NCBI RefSeq assembly: GCF_049639735.1
Contig: NZ_JBEVVA010000003.1
Location: 1,798,001 to 1,862,000 of the forward strand
DNA from: Elusimicrobium simillimum
GTDB lineage: Bacteria > Elusimicrobiota > Elusimicrobia > Elusimicrobiales > Elusimicrobiaceae
Direction of reading: 5' to 3'
DNA length: 64,000 nucleotides
Shown here: one piece after another, positions 33,391 to 41,932 of the stretch
How the letters are laid out: each line of letters opens with the position of its first letter
Position numbering within the stretch: the stretch's first letter is position 1
Program-made: the position numbers and the translations under genes
The notes under the pieces: model-generated
Told to the model about the DNA's origin: nothing
Database searches by the model: none
The model's input: only the letters and a program-made list of their open reading frames with translations

Positions 33391-33963
33391 CTAGCGGTAC
33401 ATGATTAAAATTCTTATGGCAAGAACTATCATGACTATACCGGCTACGGATTCTACTACCTTTGAAGATATTCTCTTGCTGTCCGGCCTGCCAAAAAGGA
33501 AACCAAGCAGTGACATTATCATAGATACCGCAAATAACGCGAACAACGGCCATACCAAAGAGTAATTGACCGACATTATCTGCAAAGCAAAACCTAACAT
33601 GGCCGAATTTAACGCCAGCAGCATACCTGTTTTGATAAGTTTTGGGTTCATCTCAGGGTCGTCAATGCCAAAGCTGGGGGATTTTTCAACAGTTTCTAAA
33701 AGCAGCCTTATGCCTATAAGCATGACAAAAGCGAATGATATCCACACACTTGCCGTCCAGCTGTACTGCGCTGGCCAGATATACGCTATTAAATAACCTG
33801 CAAGCAAAAATAAAGCGTGGAAGATAGAAAATGTAAGCGCTATTCTTAAAGAAAGTGAACTTCTGACATTATTGTTTTGTGATTTCATGGCGGACATATT
33901 GGCCATAACCATATTATCAACGCATAAACAAATAAACATTATTAATACTGCCCAAAATTCCAT
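33391..33963 (-). CDS. Divergent MntP-like membrane protein
   Basis: 190 residues with about six membrane helices. FICLCVDNMVMANMSAM near the N-terminus and LLALNSAMLGFALQIM in the middle correspond to the two repeated helices of the MntP manganese exporter family (compare VGLSMDNFAVSMASG and TSLDALAVGISLSL in the next gene). The second Asp-containing motif of MntP is replaced by Asn here (LNSAM instead of LDALA), so the substrate may differ. It is 51 bases downstream of the true mntP gene and upstream of the Slam-like gene. Confidence 0.7.
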   Translation of the reverse strand: MEFWAVLIMFICLCVDNMVMANMSAMKSQNNNVRSSLSLRIALTFSIFHALFLLAGYLIAYIWPAQYSWTASVWISFAFVMLIGIRLLLETVEKSPSFGIDDPEMNPKLIKTGMLLALNSAMLGFALQIMSVNYSLVWPLFALFAVSMIMSLLGFLFGRPDSKRISSKVVESVAGIVMIVLAIRILIMYR

Positions 33964-34013
33964 AATGACCTCACTTTATGTATATATTTAATATTAAAGG
34001 AATTCCACCATTT

Positions 34014-34568
34014 TTACATTAGCCCGTCAAGCAGAATTTTTATGCCTATGGCTATTAAAACAACTCCGCCAAAAACTTCGGCCTTGGGGCCAAGGCGTTT
34101 GCCTATGCCGCTGCCAAGCTTAAACCCGGCAAAAGTTGTGGCAAAAACAAAAAATGATATGCTGGCCACCGCCAGCCAAAAGTTAACGTTAGATAAACTT
34201 AAGCTAATACCCACGGCAAGCGCGTCTAAACTGGTGGCTATTGAAATAAAAAATATTTTTTTGCCCGTGGCGACAATATTTAAGCACTCGTCTTCTTCTT
34301 TAGAAAAAGACTCGTAAATCATTTTACCGCCTATAAATAAAAGCAGCGCAAAAGCCACCCAATGGTCGTAAGCGTCTATATGTTTGCCTAAAGTAGCGCC
34401 GCCAAACCAACCACCTGAGAACATAATAAAATGCGCTATAACAAAAATAAGGCCGCACTTTACAATATGCTTTGTTTTAATATCCGGCGCACAGCCCGAC
34501 GCCATAGACACCGCAAAATTGTCCATAGACAGCCCGACCGCCACAAAAATAACTGTAAGTAAACTCAT
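34014..34568 (-). CDS. mntP: Manganese efflux pump MntP
   Basis: A 184-residue protein with six predicted TMs. The two internal repeats each carry the conserved Asp: GLSMDNFAVSMASG (near residue 16) and TSLDALAVGISLS (near 115), as in E. coli MntP, which exports Mn2+. It ends LIAIGIKILLDGLM. No Mn-sensing (yybP-ykoY) riboswitch is visible in the 63 bases between it and the divergent sdaA. Confidence 0.88.
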   Translation of the reverse strand: MSLLTVIFVAVGLSMDNFAVSMASGCAPDIKTKHIVKCGLIFVIAHFIMFSGGWFGGATLGKHIDAYDHWVAFALLLFIGGKMIYESFSKEEDECLNIVATGKKIFFISIATSLDALAVGISLSLSNVNFWLAVASISFFVFATTFAGFKLGSGIGKRLGPKAEVFGGVVLIAIGIKILLDGLM

Positions 34569-34617
34569 AGTTGTATTTTAACATTTTAACTATCATATTA
34601 GGTATCCTAAAATCAGG

Positions 34618-34623
34618 TATAAT
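34618..34623 (+). promoter_or_regulatory. Putative -10 box of L-serine dehydratase
   Basis: TATAAT preceded by AGG, 8 bases upstream of the sdaA ATG. There is no Shine-Dalgarno sequence between, so a leaderless or very short leader transcript is likely. Confidence 0.5.
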
Positions 34624-34631
34624 CTAAATAT

Positions 34632-35855
34632 ATGAAAAGCATAAGAGAACTTTATAAAGTAGGTATGGGGCCGTCCAGCAGCCACACCATGGGCCCGCGT
34701 AAAGCGGCCGAAGATTTTGCCAAAGAAAATGAGGACGCCTCCTCATTTAGAGTGCATTTGTACGGCTCGCTGGCGTTAACGGGCCGCGGCCACTTAACAG
34801 ACGTCGCAGTCAAAGACGGCCTGGCGCCGAAACCCGTTGAAATTGTATGGGAAAACGGCGTGTTTTTACCCTTTCACCCTAACGCTTTAAAGTTTGAATC
34901 GCTGGACCAAAGCGGCGCAGTTCTCTTATCCAAAACCGTTTACAGCATAGGCGGCGGCGAAATATCAGAAGGCAGCGAAAGAAAACGCGACGACCGCTCT
35001 CTCTACCCGCTTACCACAATGGACGAAATCTTAGACTACACATTAAAAAAGAAAATCACGCTTTGGGAATATGTGGAAGAGTGTGAAGGGCCGGAAATTT
35101 GGGAATTTTTATACGGCATTTGGAAAGAAATGCAAAAAACTATCGAGGCCGGCCTCTCCAGGCGCGGCACACTGCCGGGCGAACTTAACCTGGAAAGAAA
35201 AGCGCAAAAATTTTATAAAAAAGCATTGTCCGCGCCCGGATTTTTAAGGCGCAAAAACATGCTGTTCGCCTTCGCGCTGGCCTGCGCCGAGGAAAACGCC
35301 AGCGGCGGGGTTGTGGTAACAGCGCCCACATGCGGCTCATGCGGGGTAGTACCCGCGGTACTGCGCTTTGCAAAAGATGTGTATGATTATACAGACACCG
35401 CCATGGTACGCGCTTTGGCTACCGCTGGGTTGATAGGTAATTTAGCTAAAAATAACGCCTCAATTTCAGGCGCAGAAGTTGGCTGCCAGGGCGAGATTGG
35501 CGTGGCCTGCGCTATGGCCGCCGCCGCTATGTGCCAGCTGGAAAGCGGCGACAATAAACGCGTGGCTTACGCCGCGGAAATGGGGCTGGAACATCACCTT
35601 GGCTTAACGTGCGACCCTGTTGCCGGCCTGGTGCAAATACCGTGTATTGAGCGTAACGCTATGGCCGCGGCAAGGGCGCTGGACTGTTCTACCTACTCCA
35701 TGATTTCAGAAGGTGAAAACCATGTGTCATACGACGAAGTGCTGCAAACCATGATGCAAACGGGTAAAGACATGAACTCCGCCTACCGCGAAACCGCAGA
35801 GGGCGGGTTGGCAAAATTCTTCAAGATAAAAAAACTGTTTAAAAAAGATAAGTAA
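34632..35855 (+). CDS. sdaA: L-serine dehydratase (iron-sulfur, single chain)
   Basis: A 407-residue L-serine ammonia-lyase giving pyruvate. The N-terminal beta domain begins SIRELYKVGMGPSSSHTMGP; the catalytic alpha domain has TCGSCGVVPAVLRF, GAEVGCQGEIGVACAMAAAA and GLTCDPVAGLVQIPCIERN, which supply the cysteines for the oxygen-labile 4Fe-4S cluster. It is shorter than E. coli SdaA (about 454), the reduction being in the beta domain. It may be cotranscribed with the nitroreductase (9-base gap). Confidence 0.95.
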   Translation: MKSIRELYKVGMGPSSSHTMGPRKAAEDFAKENEDASSFRVHLYGSLALTGRGHLTDVAVKDGLAPKPVEIVWENGVFLPFHPNALKFESLDQSGAVLLSKTVYSIGGGEISEGSERKRDDRSLYPLTTMDEILDYTLKKKITLWEYVEECEGPEIWEFLYGIWKEMQKTIEAGLSRRGTLPGELNLERKAQKFYKKALSAPGFLRRKNMLFAFALACAEENASGGVVVTAPTCGSCGVVPAVLRFAKDVYDYTDTAMVRALATAGLIGNLAKNNASISGAEVGCQGEIGVACAMAAAAMCQLESGDNKRVAYAAEMGLEHHLGLTCDPVAGLVQIPCIERNAMAAARALDCSTYSMISEGENHVSYDEVLQTMMQTGKDMNSAYRETAEGGLAKFFKIKKLFKKDK

Positions 35856-35864
35856 GGGGGCCAC

Positions 35865-36374
35865 ATGGAAACTAAAGAAGCTATTTTTAAAAGAAGAAGC
35901 ATAAGAAAATATAAAAATATTCCTTTGGACCAGGCGCAGGTAGAAGCGCTACTGCGCGCCGCCATGGCCGCGCCTACGGGCAGAAACATACAGGACTGGC
36001 GTTTTGTGGTAGTGCGTGAAAGGGGAAATTTGCAAAAAATAATGCTGGCGCACCCGTATGCCAAAATGGTGGAAACCGCGCCGCTTGCCATAATAGTGTG
36101 CAGTGATTTTATAGTGGATAACGCCGCCAGGTTTTGGGAAGTAGACTGTGCCGCCGCCATACAAAACATAATGATAGCCGCCACAGGCATGGGCCTGGGC
36201 AGCGTATGGCTGGGCGTAAGCAACGACAAAGCCCGCCTGGAAGGCATTAAAAAATATTTTGAACTGCCAGAAAACATAATGCCCGTAGGCATAGTTGTGG
36301 TTGGCACAGCAGACGAAGAAAAACAGCCCGAAGACCGTTACGACCCAGCCAAAGTGCACTATGAAAAATGGTAA
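35865..36374 (+). CDS. Nitroreductase-family flavoprotein
   Basis: A 169-residue FMN-binding NAD(P)H oxidoreductase. It starts with AIFKRRSIRKYKNIPLD (FMN phosphate-binding Arg-Ser), has MAAPTGRNIQDWRFVVV and QNIMIAATGMGLGSVWLGV, and ends PEDRYDPAKVHYEKW. This is the usual single-domain nitroreductase fold; the electron acceptor is not predictable. RBS AAGGGGG before the ATG. Confidence 0.92.
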   Translation: METKEAIFKRRSIRKYKNIPLDQAQVEALLRAAMAAPTGRNIQDWRFVVVRERGNLQKIMLAHPYAKMVETAPLAIIVCSDFIVDNAARFWEVDCAAAIQNIMIAATGMGLGSVWLGVSNDKARLEGIKKYFELPENIMPVGIVVVGTADEEKQPEDRYDPAKVHYEKW

Positions 36375-36468
36375 CGCGCGCGTTTAAACTGACGTAAAAA
36401 ACTGTCGCGCGTAAATAAAGTTTGACTTTAATTATTAGAATTAATAGAATGTATATACAGTAGATTTA

Positions 36469-36546
36469 GGAGTCGTGGTGTAGCCCGGTTAACACGCCCG
36501 CCTGTCACGCGGGAGACCGCGGGTTCAAATCCCGTCGACTCCGCCA
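36469..36546 (+). tRNA. tRNA-Asp (GTC)
   Basis: Acceptor GGAGTCG/CGACTCC pairs perfectly; the anticodon stem CCCGC/GCGGG encloses CTGTCAC (anticodon GTC); the T arm is CGGG-TTCAAAT-CCCG; and G-CCA is encoded at the 3' end. Confidence 0.95.
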
Positions 36547-36553
36547 TTATTAA

Positions 36554-36590
36554 AAAGCCTGGTTTTATTTTTATAAAACCAGGCTTTGTC
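36554..36590 (+). terminator. Terminator after tRNA-Asp
   Basis: A perfect 14-bp stem AAAGCCTGGTTTTA/TAAAACCAGGCTTT immediately after the tRNA, ending 14 bases before the next ATG. It could also regulate that gene. Confidence 0.75.
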
Positions 36591-36603
36591 TAAGAGGTTC
36601 CTT

Positions 36604-37485
36604 ATGAAAAAATCTCTTTTATACTTTATGTTTCTAGCCGGACCCTTGGTTTTATGCTCCCAACAAAACAACCCAACCGCTAATACAAAAGATACTGCCT
36701 TTAAGACAGACTCTGAAATAATTACAGAATATAAAGAGGAAGTCAAGCAGCATGCCCAAACCGATAAATATTTTGGCAAGACATTTATATCTTCCCAAAA
36801 ACATATGGCAGATGTTTTTCTTTTTATAACTGATCCCAAAAACTACAATTTCTTTACTCCTGTAACCTCTTCTAAGGATTACCGTGCTTTTATTAGCAGC
36901 ACTACAGATATTTTGTTGCTGGGGGAATATCATGACCCTGATAGCAAAATATATGCAAAAGAAATATTAAATGAAATAAAAAAAATCAAACCAAACTCCA
37001 TCACCGCAGTTGAATATCCTCCCTCTATAACTAAATTAGGAAAAGAATTTTCCCATCATTTTGATTTTGATAACAACACCTTATTTTTGGAAGACGATAG
37101 AGTTCTTACTCTTTTGGGGGTATTCCCAAACAATCGCCTGGAGGAAGCCGATTTTAATTATGAAGAAAATCTTGCTTTTCTAGAAACAGAAGAGGCCATG
37201 GCACATAGAAACCACACCTCAATACAAAGGCTAAGACCTTATTTAAAAAATACTTTTATCACTTTTTATGGAGGTCTTGGGCATATTAGAACCAATGGGG
37301 AATCTGGAGCATTAAGTGTCCGCTTAAAAGAAGAAAACGTACAAATCTCAACCGTTTTTTTATTGAATAGAGCCCGCCTATACAAAGAAACGAAGGAAGA
37401 TACCCCTCTTGGCGAAACATTTATTATTACCGTGCCTCTAGAATACAAGGAAATAATAGGAACCGATTATATATTATTATTTTAA
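36604..37485 (+). CDS. Secreted TraB/ChaN-like (Tiki superfamily) protein
   Basis: 293 residues with a signal peptide ending in VLC (a poor lipobox, so it may be a lipoprotein or simply secreted). ILLLGEYHDPDSKIYAKEILNEI followed by AVEYPPS and, near the C-terminus, TFYGGLGHIRTNG fit the haem-binding-uptake/Tiki fold (ChaN, TraB, EreA-like) with a GExH motif. Codon use and A+T content appear higher than in surrounding genes. Function unknown. ATG 36604 is used; the longer in-frame start at 36586 overlaps the terminator. It is a distant relative of the frameshifted gene at 15477-16420. Confidence 0.65.
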   Translation: MKKSLLYFMFLAGPLVLCSQQNNPTANTKDTAFKTDSEIITEYKEEVKQHAQTDKYFGKTFISSQKHMADVFLFITDPKNYNFFTPVTSSKDYRAFISSTTDILLLGEYHDPDSKIYAKEILNEIKKIKPNSITAVEYPPSITKLGKEFSHHFDFDNNTLFLEDDRVLTLLGVFPNNRLEEADFNYEENLAFLETEEAMAHRNHTSIQRLRPYLKNTFITFYGGLGHIRTNGESGALSVRLKEENVQISTVFLLNRARLYKETKEDTPLGETFIITVPLEYKEIIGTDYILLF

Positions 37486-37529
37486 AAATAGAGAGTATTT
37501 CTGTCTAAACTAGAATCACCGCCATTTAG

Positions 37530-37572
37530 AATCCCCTTTTAGAGGCAATTGCCTTTAAGAGGGGATTTTTAT
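37530..37572 (+). terminator. Terminator after the Tiki-like gene
   Basis: Nested hairpin: outer AATCCCCTTTT/AAGAGGGGATT and inner GGCAATTGCC, followed by TTTTT. The remaining sequence of 37486-37727 is AT-rich with no gene. Confidence 0.75.
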
Positions 37573-37727
37573 ATGTCTGAGAAAGCTTAAAATTGTCTTT
37601 ATCTATAGTATTTTCTAGAAACTTTTGTAATAAAAATTGCAATAACTTGTTGCATTAAACGTTATATTATAAGATGGAAAACATATTAATCTTTGTTGTG
37701 TTTAAATAAAGTCAGAGGAGAATTATT

Positions 37728-38132
37728 GTGAAAAAATATGCGATTATATTGTTGGTATTTTTTATTGCCGGGTGTGGAACCTCATGGCAAACAATGAAGG
37801 GAAACAGTGACTCTATACTTAAAGAGTGCCCTCCAAATTTCAATGTGTCCAAACTTTTTAATTCTTCAGCATTTGGCTACCCGGATGAAGCAAAAGAAAT
37901 GGCAGGCGGATACCTATATACATGGAATTTGAAACGAACATTCGGTGAGACTGAGTCCACCTGCAAATTCCAAGCATTTGTTGATAATGAAGGAAATATA
38001 AAGAACTACAAAGTCCCTGCCTATGGAGAACCTGATTATAATAATGGCAAACTCTATTGCCCGTATGTTTTAGTATTCCTCTCCGGGATGTCAGGCACTG
38101 TTGATGCAGCAGGCAATACAAAGTGTTATTAA
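37728..38132 (+). CDS. Small lipoprotein of unknown function
   Basis: 134 residues from a GTG start (GAGGAG 10 bases upstream). It has a clear lipoprotein signal: MKKYAIILLVFFIAGC, lipobox IAGC with Cys16. The mature part is small, with Cys residues near 34, 78, 109 and 133 that could form disulfides, and Tyr/Asn-rich loops. I do not recognise a family. Like the previous gene it is more AT-rich than its surroundings. Confidence 0.75.
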   Translation: MKKYAIILLVFFIAGCGTSWQTMKGNSDSILKECPPNFNVSKLFNSSAFGYPDEAKEMAGGYLYTWNLKRTFGETESTCKFQAFVDNEGNIKNYKVPAYGEPDYNNGKLYCPYVLVFLSGMSGTVDAAGNTKCY

Positions 38133-38193
38133 ATCATTAAAAACATTATTCTTTTATCGGAGAATATTGCTGCCAGAACTACACACTACGCCA

Positions 38194-38229
38194 TTAACCC
38201 CGCCTGTCTTAACAGACAGGCGGGGTTAA
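38194..38229. terminator. Perfect 16-bp hairpin between convergent genes
   Basis: TTAACCCCGCCTGTCT/AGACAGGCGGGGTTAA with a 4-base loop. No U-tract follows on either strand, so it would be an atypical terminator; it separates the lipoprotein gene from the DMT transporter. Confidence 0.55.
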
Positions 38230-38260
38230 CTACAAATTCAAAACACTATAACACGCTCTT

Positions 38261-39145
38261 CTAACTTTTCTTTTTATTCTGTTTTTTTACAAGTACGGTA
38301 ATCCACAGCGCACCGGCTATGGCCATGGCCAGGCCTATGAGTTGGTAGGAATGTATTTTTTCTATACCCAGCAAAACTGAAAATATCAGCGTAATTACGG
38401 GGTAAGACAACGTGATTGCCGTTACCTTGCTTAAATCAATATTACGTATTGCCTTGTACCACAGCGGCCTGCATACGCCGTAGAATATGCCGCCTAAAAA
38501 TAGCAGCGCTATCCACGCGTCTTTGGTTTGTTCAAACTTGAGCCCTGTTGTAAAATGTATATAAATTACAACCGGAAGCAAACATAAAACCCCGTAAAAT
38601 GACCTTGCGGCAGAGACAAAAGAATCGTCCAAATTTTTAGGCAGTTTTTTTGCTGTAATATGCGCTATTTGAAATGTCCACGGGGTAAGCAGTACAATTA
38701 AGTCCCCCGTCCAACGCGGGGAAAACTGCTCATGCATTAGAATTACCACTACGCCCAGCACTATCAGCACGCTGCCGCCAAGCTGGCTTAAAGATGGTTT
38801 TTCCCCCAGCAGAAAATATGTCAAAACTAAAGAGTACAGCAGTTCAGACTGGTTTAATATAGCGGTATTTGTCGGCGTGGTATACTGCAAGGCCACAAAC
38901 ATAAGCGTAAACGGTATAGCTGTGCCAAACAGGCCCATTATAAAAAACTTGGTCCATAGTTTTTTATCAAACAACAGGCCCCACTGTTTCTTTTTAGTAA
39001 GCCACGGGGAAAAATATAACACCGAAATTATCGAAGCCAAAAACACTAAAAGCGCAGGCGTTATATACTGCCCGCCCGCCTTGCCCGCTATAGGCCAAAG
39101 CGCGGTTGCGACACAATTTATCCAAAGAGCGGCTAATGGGGACAT
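38261..39145 (-). CDS. EamA/DMT-superfamily transporter
   Basis: 294 residues with about ten membrane helices in two EamA repeats. Typical segments are ALWINCVATALWPIAGKAGG (helix 1), TTPTNTAILNQSELLYSLVLTYFLLGEKPSLSQLGGSVLIVLGVVVIL (end of repeat 1) and DLSKVTAITLSYPVITLIFSVLLGIEKIHSYQLIGLAMAIAGALWI (end of repeat 2). Probable metabolite exporter; substrate unknown. GAGG RBS upstream of ATG 39145. Confidence 0.88.
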   Translation of the reverse strand: MSPLAALWINCVATALWPIAGKAGGQYITPALLVFLASIISVLYFSPWLTKKKQWGLLFDKKLWTKFFIMGLFGTAIPFTLMFVALQYTTPTNTAILNQSELLYSLVLTYFLLGEKPSLSQLGGSVLIVLGVVVILMHEQFSPRWTGDLIVLLTPWTFQIAHITAKKLPKNLDDSFVSAARSFYGVLCLLPVVIYIHFTTGLKFEQTKDAWIALLFLGGIFYGVCRPLWYKAIRNIDLSKVTAITLSYPVITLIFSVLLGIEKIHSYQLIGLAMAIAGALWITVLVKKQNKKKS

Positions 39146-39267
39146 TTACTTTTACCTCTGATTATTTTATTATACGTGATACATAATTATATCATCTACA
39201 AAGTTCTCTGTCCGCATGCCACGTTAGGCTTTTGCAGTTTCCCCTCTGTTTTAGCAAATCTAATATT

Positions 39268-39276
39268 TGATATACT
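39268..39276 (+). promoter_or_regulatory. Extended -10 of sixth pilin
   Basis: TGATATACT reads TG-n-TATACT, an extended -10, ending 6 bases before the ATG at 39283. Transcription would begin at or next to the ATG. Confidence 0.5.
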
Positions 39277-39282
39277 TTCTTT

Positions 39283-39825
39283 ATGTTAAATAGAAAAGGG
39301 TTTACGCTTATTGAACTGCTTGTAGTTGTACTTATTATAGGCATACTGGCGGCTATCGCGCTGCCGCAATATACCAAAGCGGTGGAACGCAGCCGCGCCG
39401 CGCAGTTGCAAATACTCGTCAAAAACATTACCGACGCGCAAAAAAGATACTATTTAGCAAACAGCGTTTACGCAACCTCTTTTGAGGAGCTGGACCTGGA
39501 GCTGGCTTCTTTAAGAAAACCAGCCAAATCAGTATGCAACTTTGGCGTGCCGGGTAAAGACGCTGTAAGAGAATACGGCAATTTTGAAATAATTTTAAAC
39601 CAGGTTACCGCAGGCACAAATATATCCGTGGCGGGGCTGACAACCACGGGCAGTTATAAATGCTCTGGCTTCGCTTACGCCTTAGCGCATGCCCAAATGC
39701 CGTTAGATACATTATTATGCTCAGAGTCCGCCGCCAGCGCCGCAAAAGGAAAATACTGCAAACTGCAAGGGTATAATACAATTGCCTACAAATCCCAGTG
39801 GGACGACAGATACTATTCCAAATAA
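39283..39825 (+). CDS. Type IV pilin-like protein 6
   Basis: 180 residues, MLNRKG-FTLIELLVVVLIIG: a 6-residue leader, Glu5 and the hydrophobic helix, then a soluble domain with a C-terminal Cys pair CSESAASAAKGKYCK. There is no Shine-Dalgarno sequence, and a -10-like box lies 6 bases upstream. It stands alone, 37 kb from the first pilin cluster, between the DMT transporter and the ankyrin gene. It may be expressed with the downstream gene, but a gap of 72 bases and different RBS context make this uncertain. Confidence 0.88.
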   Translation: MLNRKGFTLIELLVVVLIIGILAAIALPQYTKAVERSRAAQLQILVKNITDAQKRYYLANSVYATSFEELDLELASLRKPAKSVCNFGVPGKDAVREYGNFEIILNQVTAGTNISVAGLTTTGSYKCSGFAYALAHAQMPLDTLLCSESAASAAKGKYCKLQGYNTIAYKSQWDDRYYSK

Positions 39826-39897
39826 CCAATACCCCCGCTTTTTGCCGCTACAGGCATTAAGAAATTTAAAATTGCCAACCCAATTACAGGAGACCGC

Positions 39898-41574
39898 ATG
39901 AAAAAATTTTTGTTATTTTTAACATTAGCAATGCTCCCCTTTACCCTAAACGCCAATACACAAGATAAGCTGACCTCCGCCATTACGGCGGGTAGTTTAG
40001 ATGGGGTAAAACAAGCATTAGCGCAAGGCGCCGCGCTTAACACAGCCGACACGCAAGAAAATCTCCCGCTAACATTAGCTGCGTTTGAGGGTAAAGAAGA
40101 CATTGTAAAGTATTTGGCGGAGCTTGGCGCAAATATTAATATAAAACATACTAACGACATGACGCCGCTTATGTACGCCGCGCACGAGGGGCACCTGGGT
40201 ATAGTAAAGTATCTTGTAAAAAACGGCGCGGATATTAACGCGCAGTCCTCACCAAACAAAGAACGCGCCTGGGTTTACGCCGCGCTAAACAACAAAACAA
40301 AAACAACAAAATATTTAGTTAACAAAGGTTCTTTGCTGGATTATGAGGACAAAGATAAGCTGACTATACTTCAAAGCGTTGTATCTCAAGGCAATTTAAA
40401 TTTATATAAATTTCTTTATAAAAATTTAAATTTTAAACCTGGTAAAGAAGAAATACAAAAGCTGTTTCAATATTCCGTTATGAATGGCAACTTATCCGCC
40501 ATGCGTTATTTTATAAAACAAGGCGCGGATGTTAACGGCATAGCCGCCGCCCGCCGCCCGCTGGAAAGCGCGGCACTGGCAAACAACCCAAATATTGAAA
40601 CGCTAAAATATCTTTTAAGCAAAGGCGCCGACCCCAAATTAAAAACCAGAATTAATGACATCCCCCTAGCCGCCTACGGCCCCAGATATGTTTATAATAA
40701 CGGCGAAAACATAAAACTTACCGTGGGTGACATGGCGTTTATGGTGTCGCAGGCAAGAGACCTTGAGGATATTGTTCATTATTTAATTTCCCAAAATATA
40801 GTCGCCCCGCATGAACTGCTGCTTGAAAACGCTGTACTCAGCGGCAATTTAGACATGGTTAAATATTTTTATGATTATACCGGCGGCGATGAGGCCTCCG
40901 TCCACTCCGCCGTACGCGGCGCGGTCAAAACCGGCAACCTGGAAATATTAAAATATTTATTTAAAGAAACAATGTCCGCCGATACCGCCAAGCTATACGC
41001 GCAGGAATTTTTGGGTGCGACATACCTGGCCGATAATCCTGCCATGATTGAACTTTTACTAAATACGGCAGAGCTGCCGCTTAGCCACAGGTATGATTCA
41101 CAGGGTTATACACTTCTAATGATAGCCGCCTACTACAATAACCCGCAAACATTAACCTATTTACTGGACAAAGGCGCTAACATAGAGCAACGCGCCTACC
41201 ACGAGGAAACCCCCTTAATAATGGCCGCCTTCAGGGGCAATAACGATATTGTAAAAATACTATTGGCACGCAGCGCTAAAATAGAAGCCAAGACGGATAA
41301 TAATATCACCCCGCTTCTTACCGCGTCTTTAAACGGGCATTTTGAAGTGGTAAAGACTTTGGTGGAAAATGGCGCCGACATAAACGCCCGCTCCCGCATA
41401 AACGGCACCCCCGTTATGCTTGCCGCTGTGGGCGGCCACTTGGACATTGTTAAATATCTGGTTAAGCATAAAGCAAACATAAAAGCAAAAGATGAGGACG
41501 GCAAAACTGCCCTAGACTGGGCCAGGCAAAACAAACACAAAGAAGTTGCCGCCTATTTAAGCAAAATTAAATAA
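39898..41574 (+). CDS. Secreted ankyrin-repeat protein
   Basis: 558 residues. Signal peptide MKKFLLFLTLAMLPFTLNA (cleavage near 19-21) followed by about 14 ankyrin repeats; the clearest are NLPLTLAAFEGKEDIVKYLAELGANI (about 58-83), MTPLMYAAHEGHLGIVKYLVKNGADI, TPLLTASLNGHFEVVKTLVENGADI and TPVMLAAVGGHLDIVKYLVKHKANI near the C-terminus. The middle repeats are more degenerate. Probably periplasmic or exported; it would act by protein binding, partner unknown. The next gene begins right after its stop codon. Confidence 0.9.
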   Translation: MKKFLLFLTLAMLPFTLNANTQDKLTSAITAGSLDGVKQALAQGAALNTADTQENLPLTLAAFEGKEDIVKYLAELGANINIKHTNDMTPLMYAAHEGHLGIVKYLVKNGADINAQSSPNKERAWVYAALNNKTKTTKYLVNKGSLLDYEDKDKLTILQSVVSQGNLNLYKFLYKNLNFKPGKEEIQKLFQYSVMNGNLSAMRYFIKQGADVNGIAAARRPLESAALANNPNIETLKYLLSKGADPKLKTRINDIPLAAYGPRYVYNNGENIKLTVGDMAFMVSQARDLEDIVHYLISQNIVAPHELLLENAVLSGNLDMVKYFYDYTGGDEASVHSAVRGAVKTGNLEILKYLFKETMSADTAKLYAQEFLGATYLADNPAMIELLLNTAELPLSHRYDSQGYTLLMIAAYYNNPQTLTYLLDKGANIEQRAYHEETPLIMAAFRGNNDIVKILLARSAKIEAKTDNNITPLLTASLNGHFEVVKTLVENGADINARSRINGTPVMLAAVGGHLDIVKYLVKHKANIKAKDEDGKTALDWARQNKHKEVAAYLSKIK

Positions 41575-41895
41575 ATGAATAAAAACAAAACAATCCTTTA
41601 CACTTTGCTACTTACACCGCCTTTTACAGGCCTGGCCGTTGAGGCGGCTTTTATACTAAACAAAGGCCTTTGGGCGGCAAGCTTACCATTGTTCATGCTT
41701 AATATTTTTATAATTTTTTTACTCTGGCTGGCCGCGATAATAACAGGTATGCTTATACATATGGACACACACCGCCGCCCGGGCAAAATATGGCAGGGTA
41801 AAGAGTTTATCATGTCGGCGGCGCTATCTCTGTGCCTGGCCGCAATTATAATATATGCCTTCCACCCTCATTTTACCCTCTATGTCACCCCGTAA
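41575..41895 (+). CDS. Small hypothetical membrane protein
   Basis: 106 residues with three predicted membrane helices (about 6-27, 35-62 and 81-100) separated by basic loops (HMDTHRRPGKIWQG). The ATG follows the ankyrin stop directly (TAA-ATG), so it should be translationally coupled to that gene. I do not recognise the family. Confidence 0.7.
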   Translation: MNKNKTILYTLLLTPPFTGLAVEAAFILNKGLWAASLPLFMLNIFIIFLLWLAAIITGMLIHMDTHRRPGKIWQGKEFIMSAALSLCLAAIIIYAFHPHFTLYVTP

Positions 41896-41909
41896 TTTTT
41901 ATAAAAAGA

Positions 41910-41915
41910 TATAAT
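41910..41915 (+). promoter_or_regulatory. Putative -10 box of hydG
   Basis: TATAAT followed by ATAAG and then the RBS AAGAGGAAC and ATG 41933, giving a leader of about 12 bases. The -35 is not clear. Confidence 0.4.
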
Positions 41916-41932
41916 ATAAGTAAGAGGAACTT

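Noticed and set aside
34569..34631. Mn-sensing yybP-ykoY riboswitch before mntP
   Set aside because: The gap is 63 bases and shared with the divergent sdaA; no matching conserved loops are visible.
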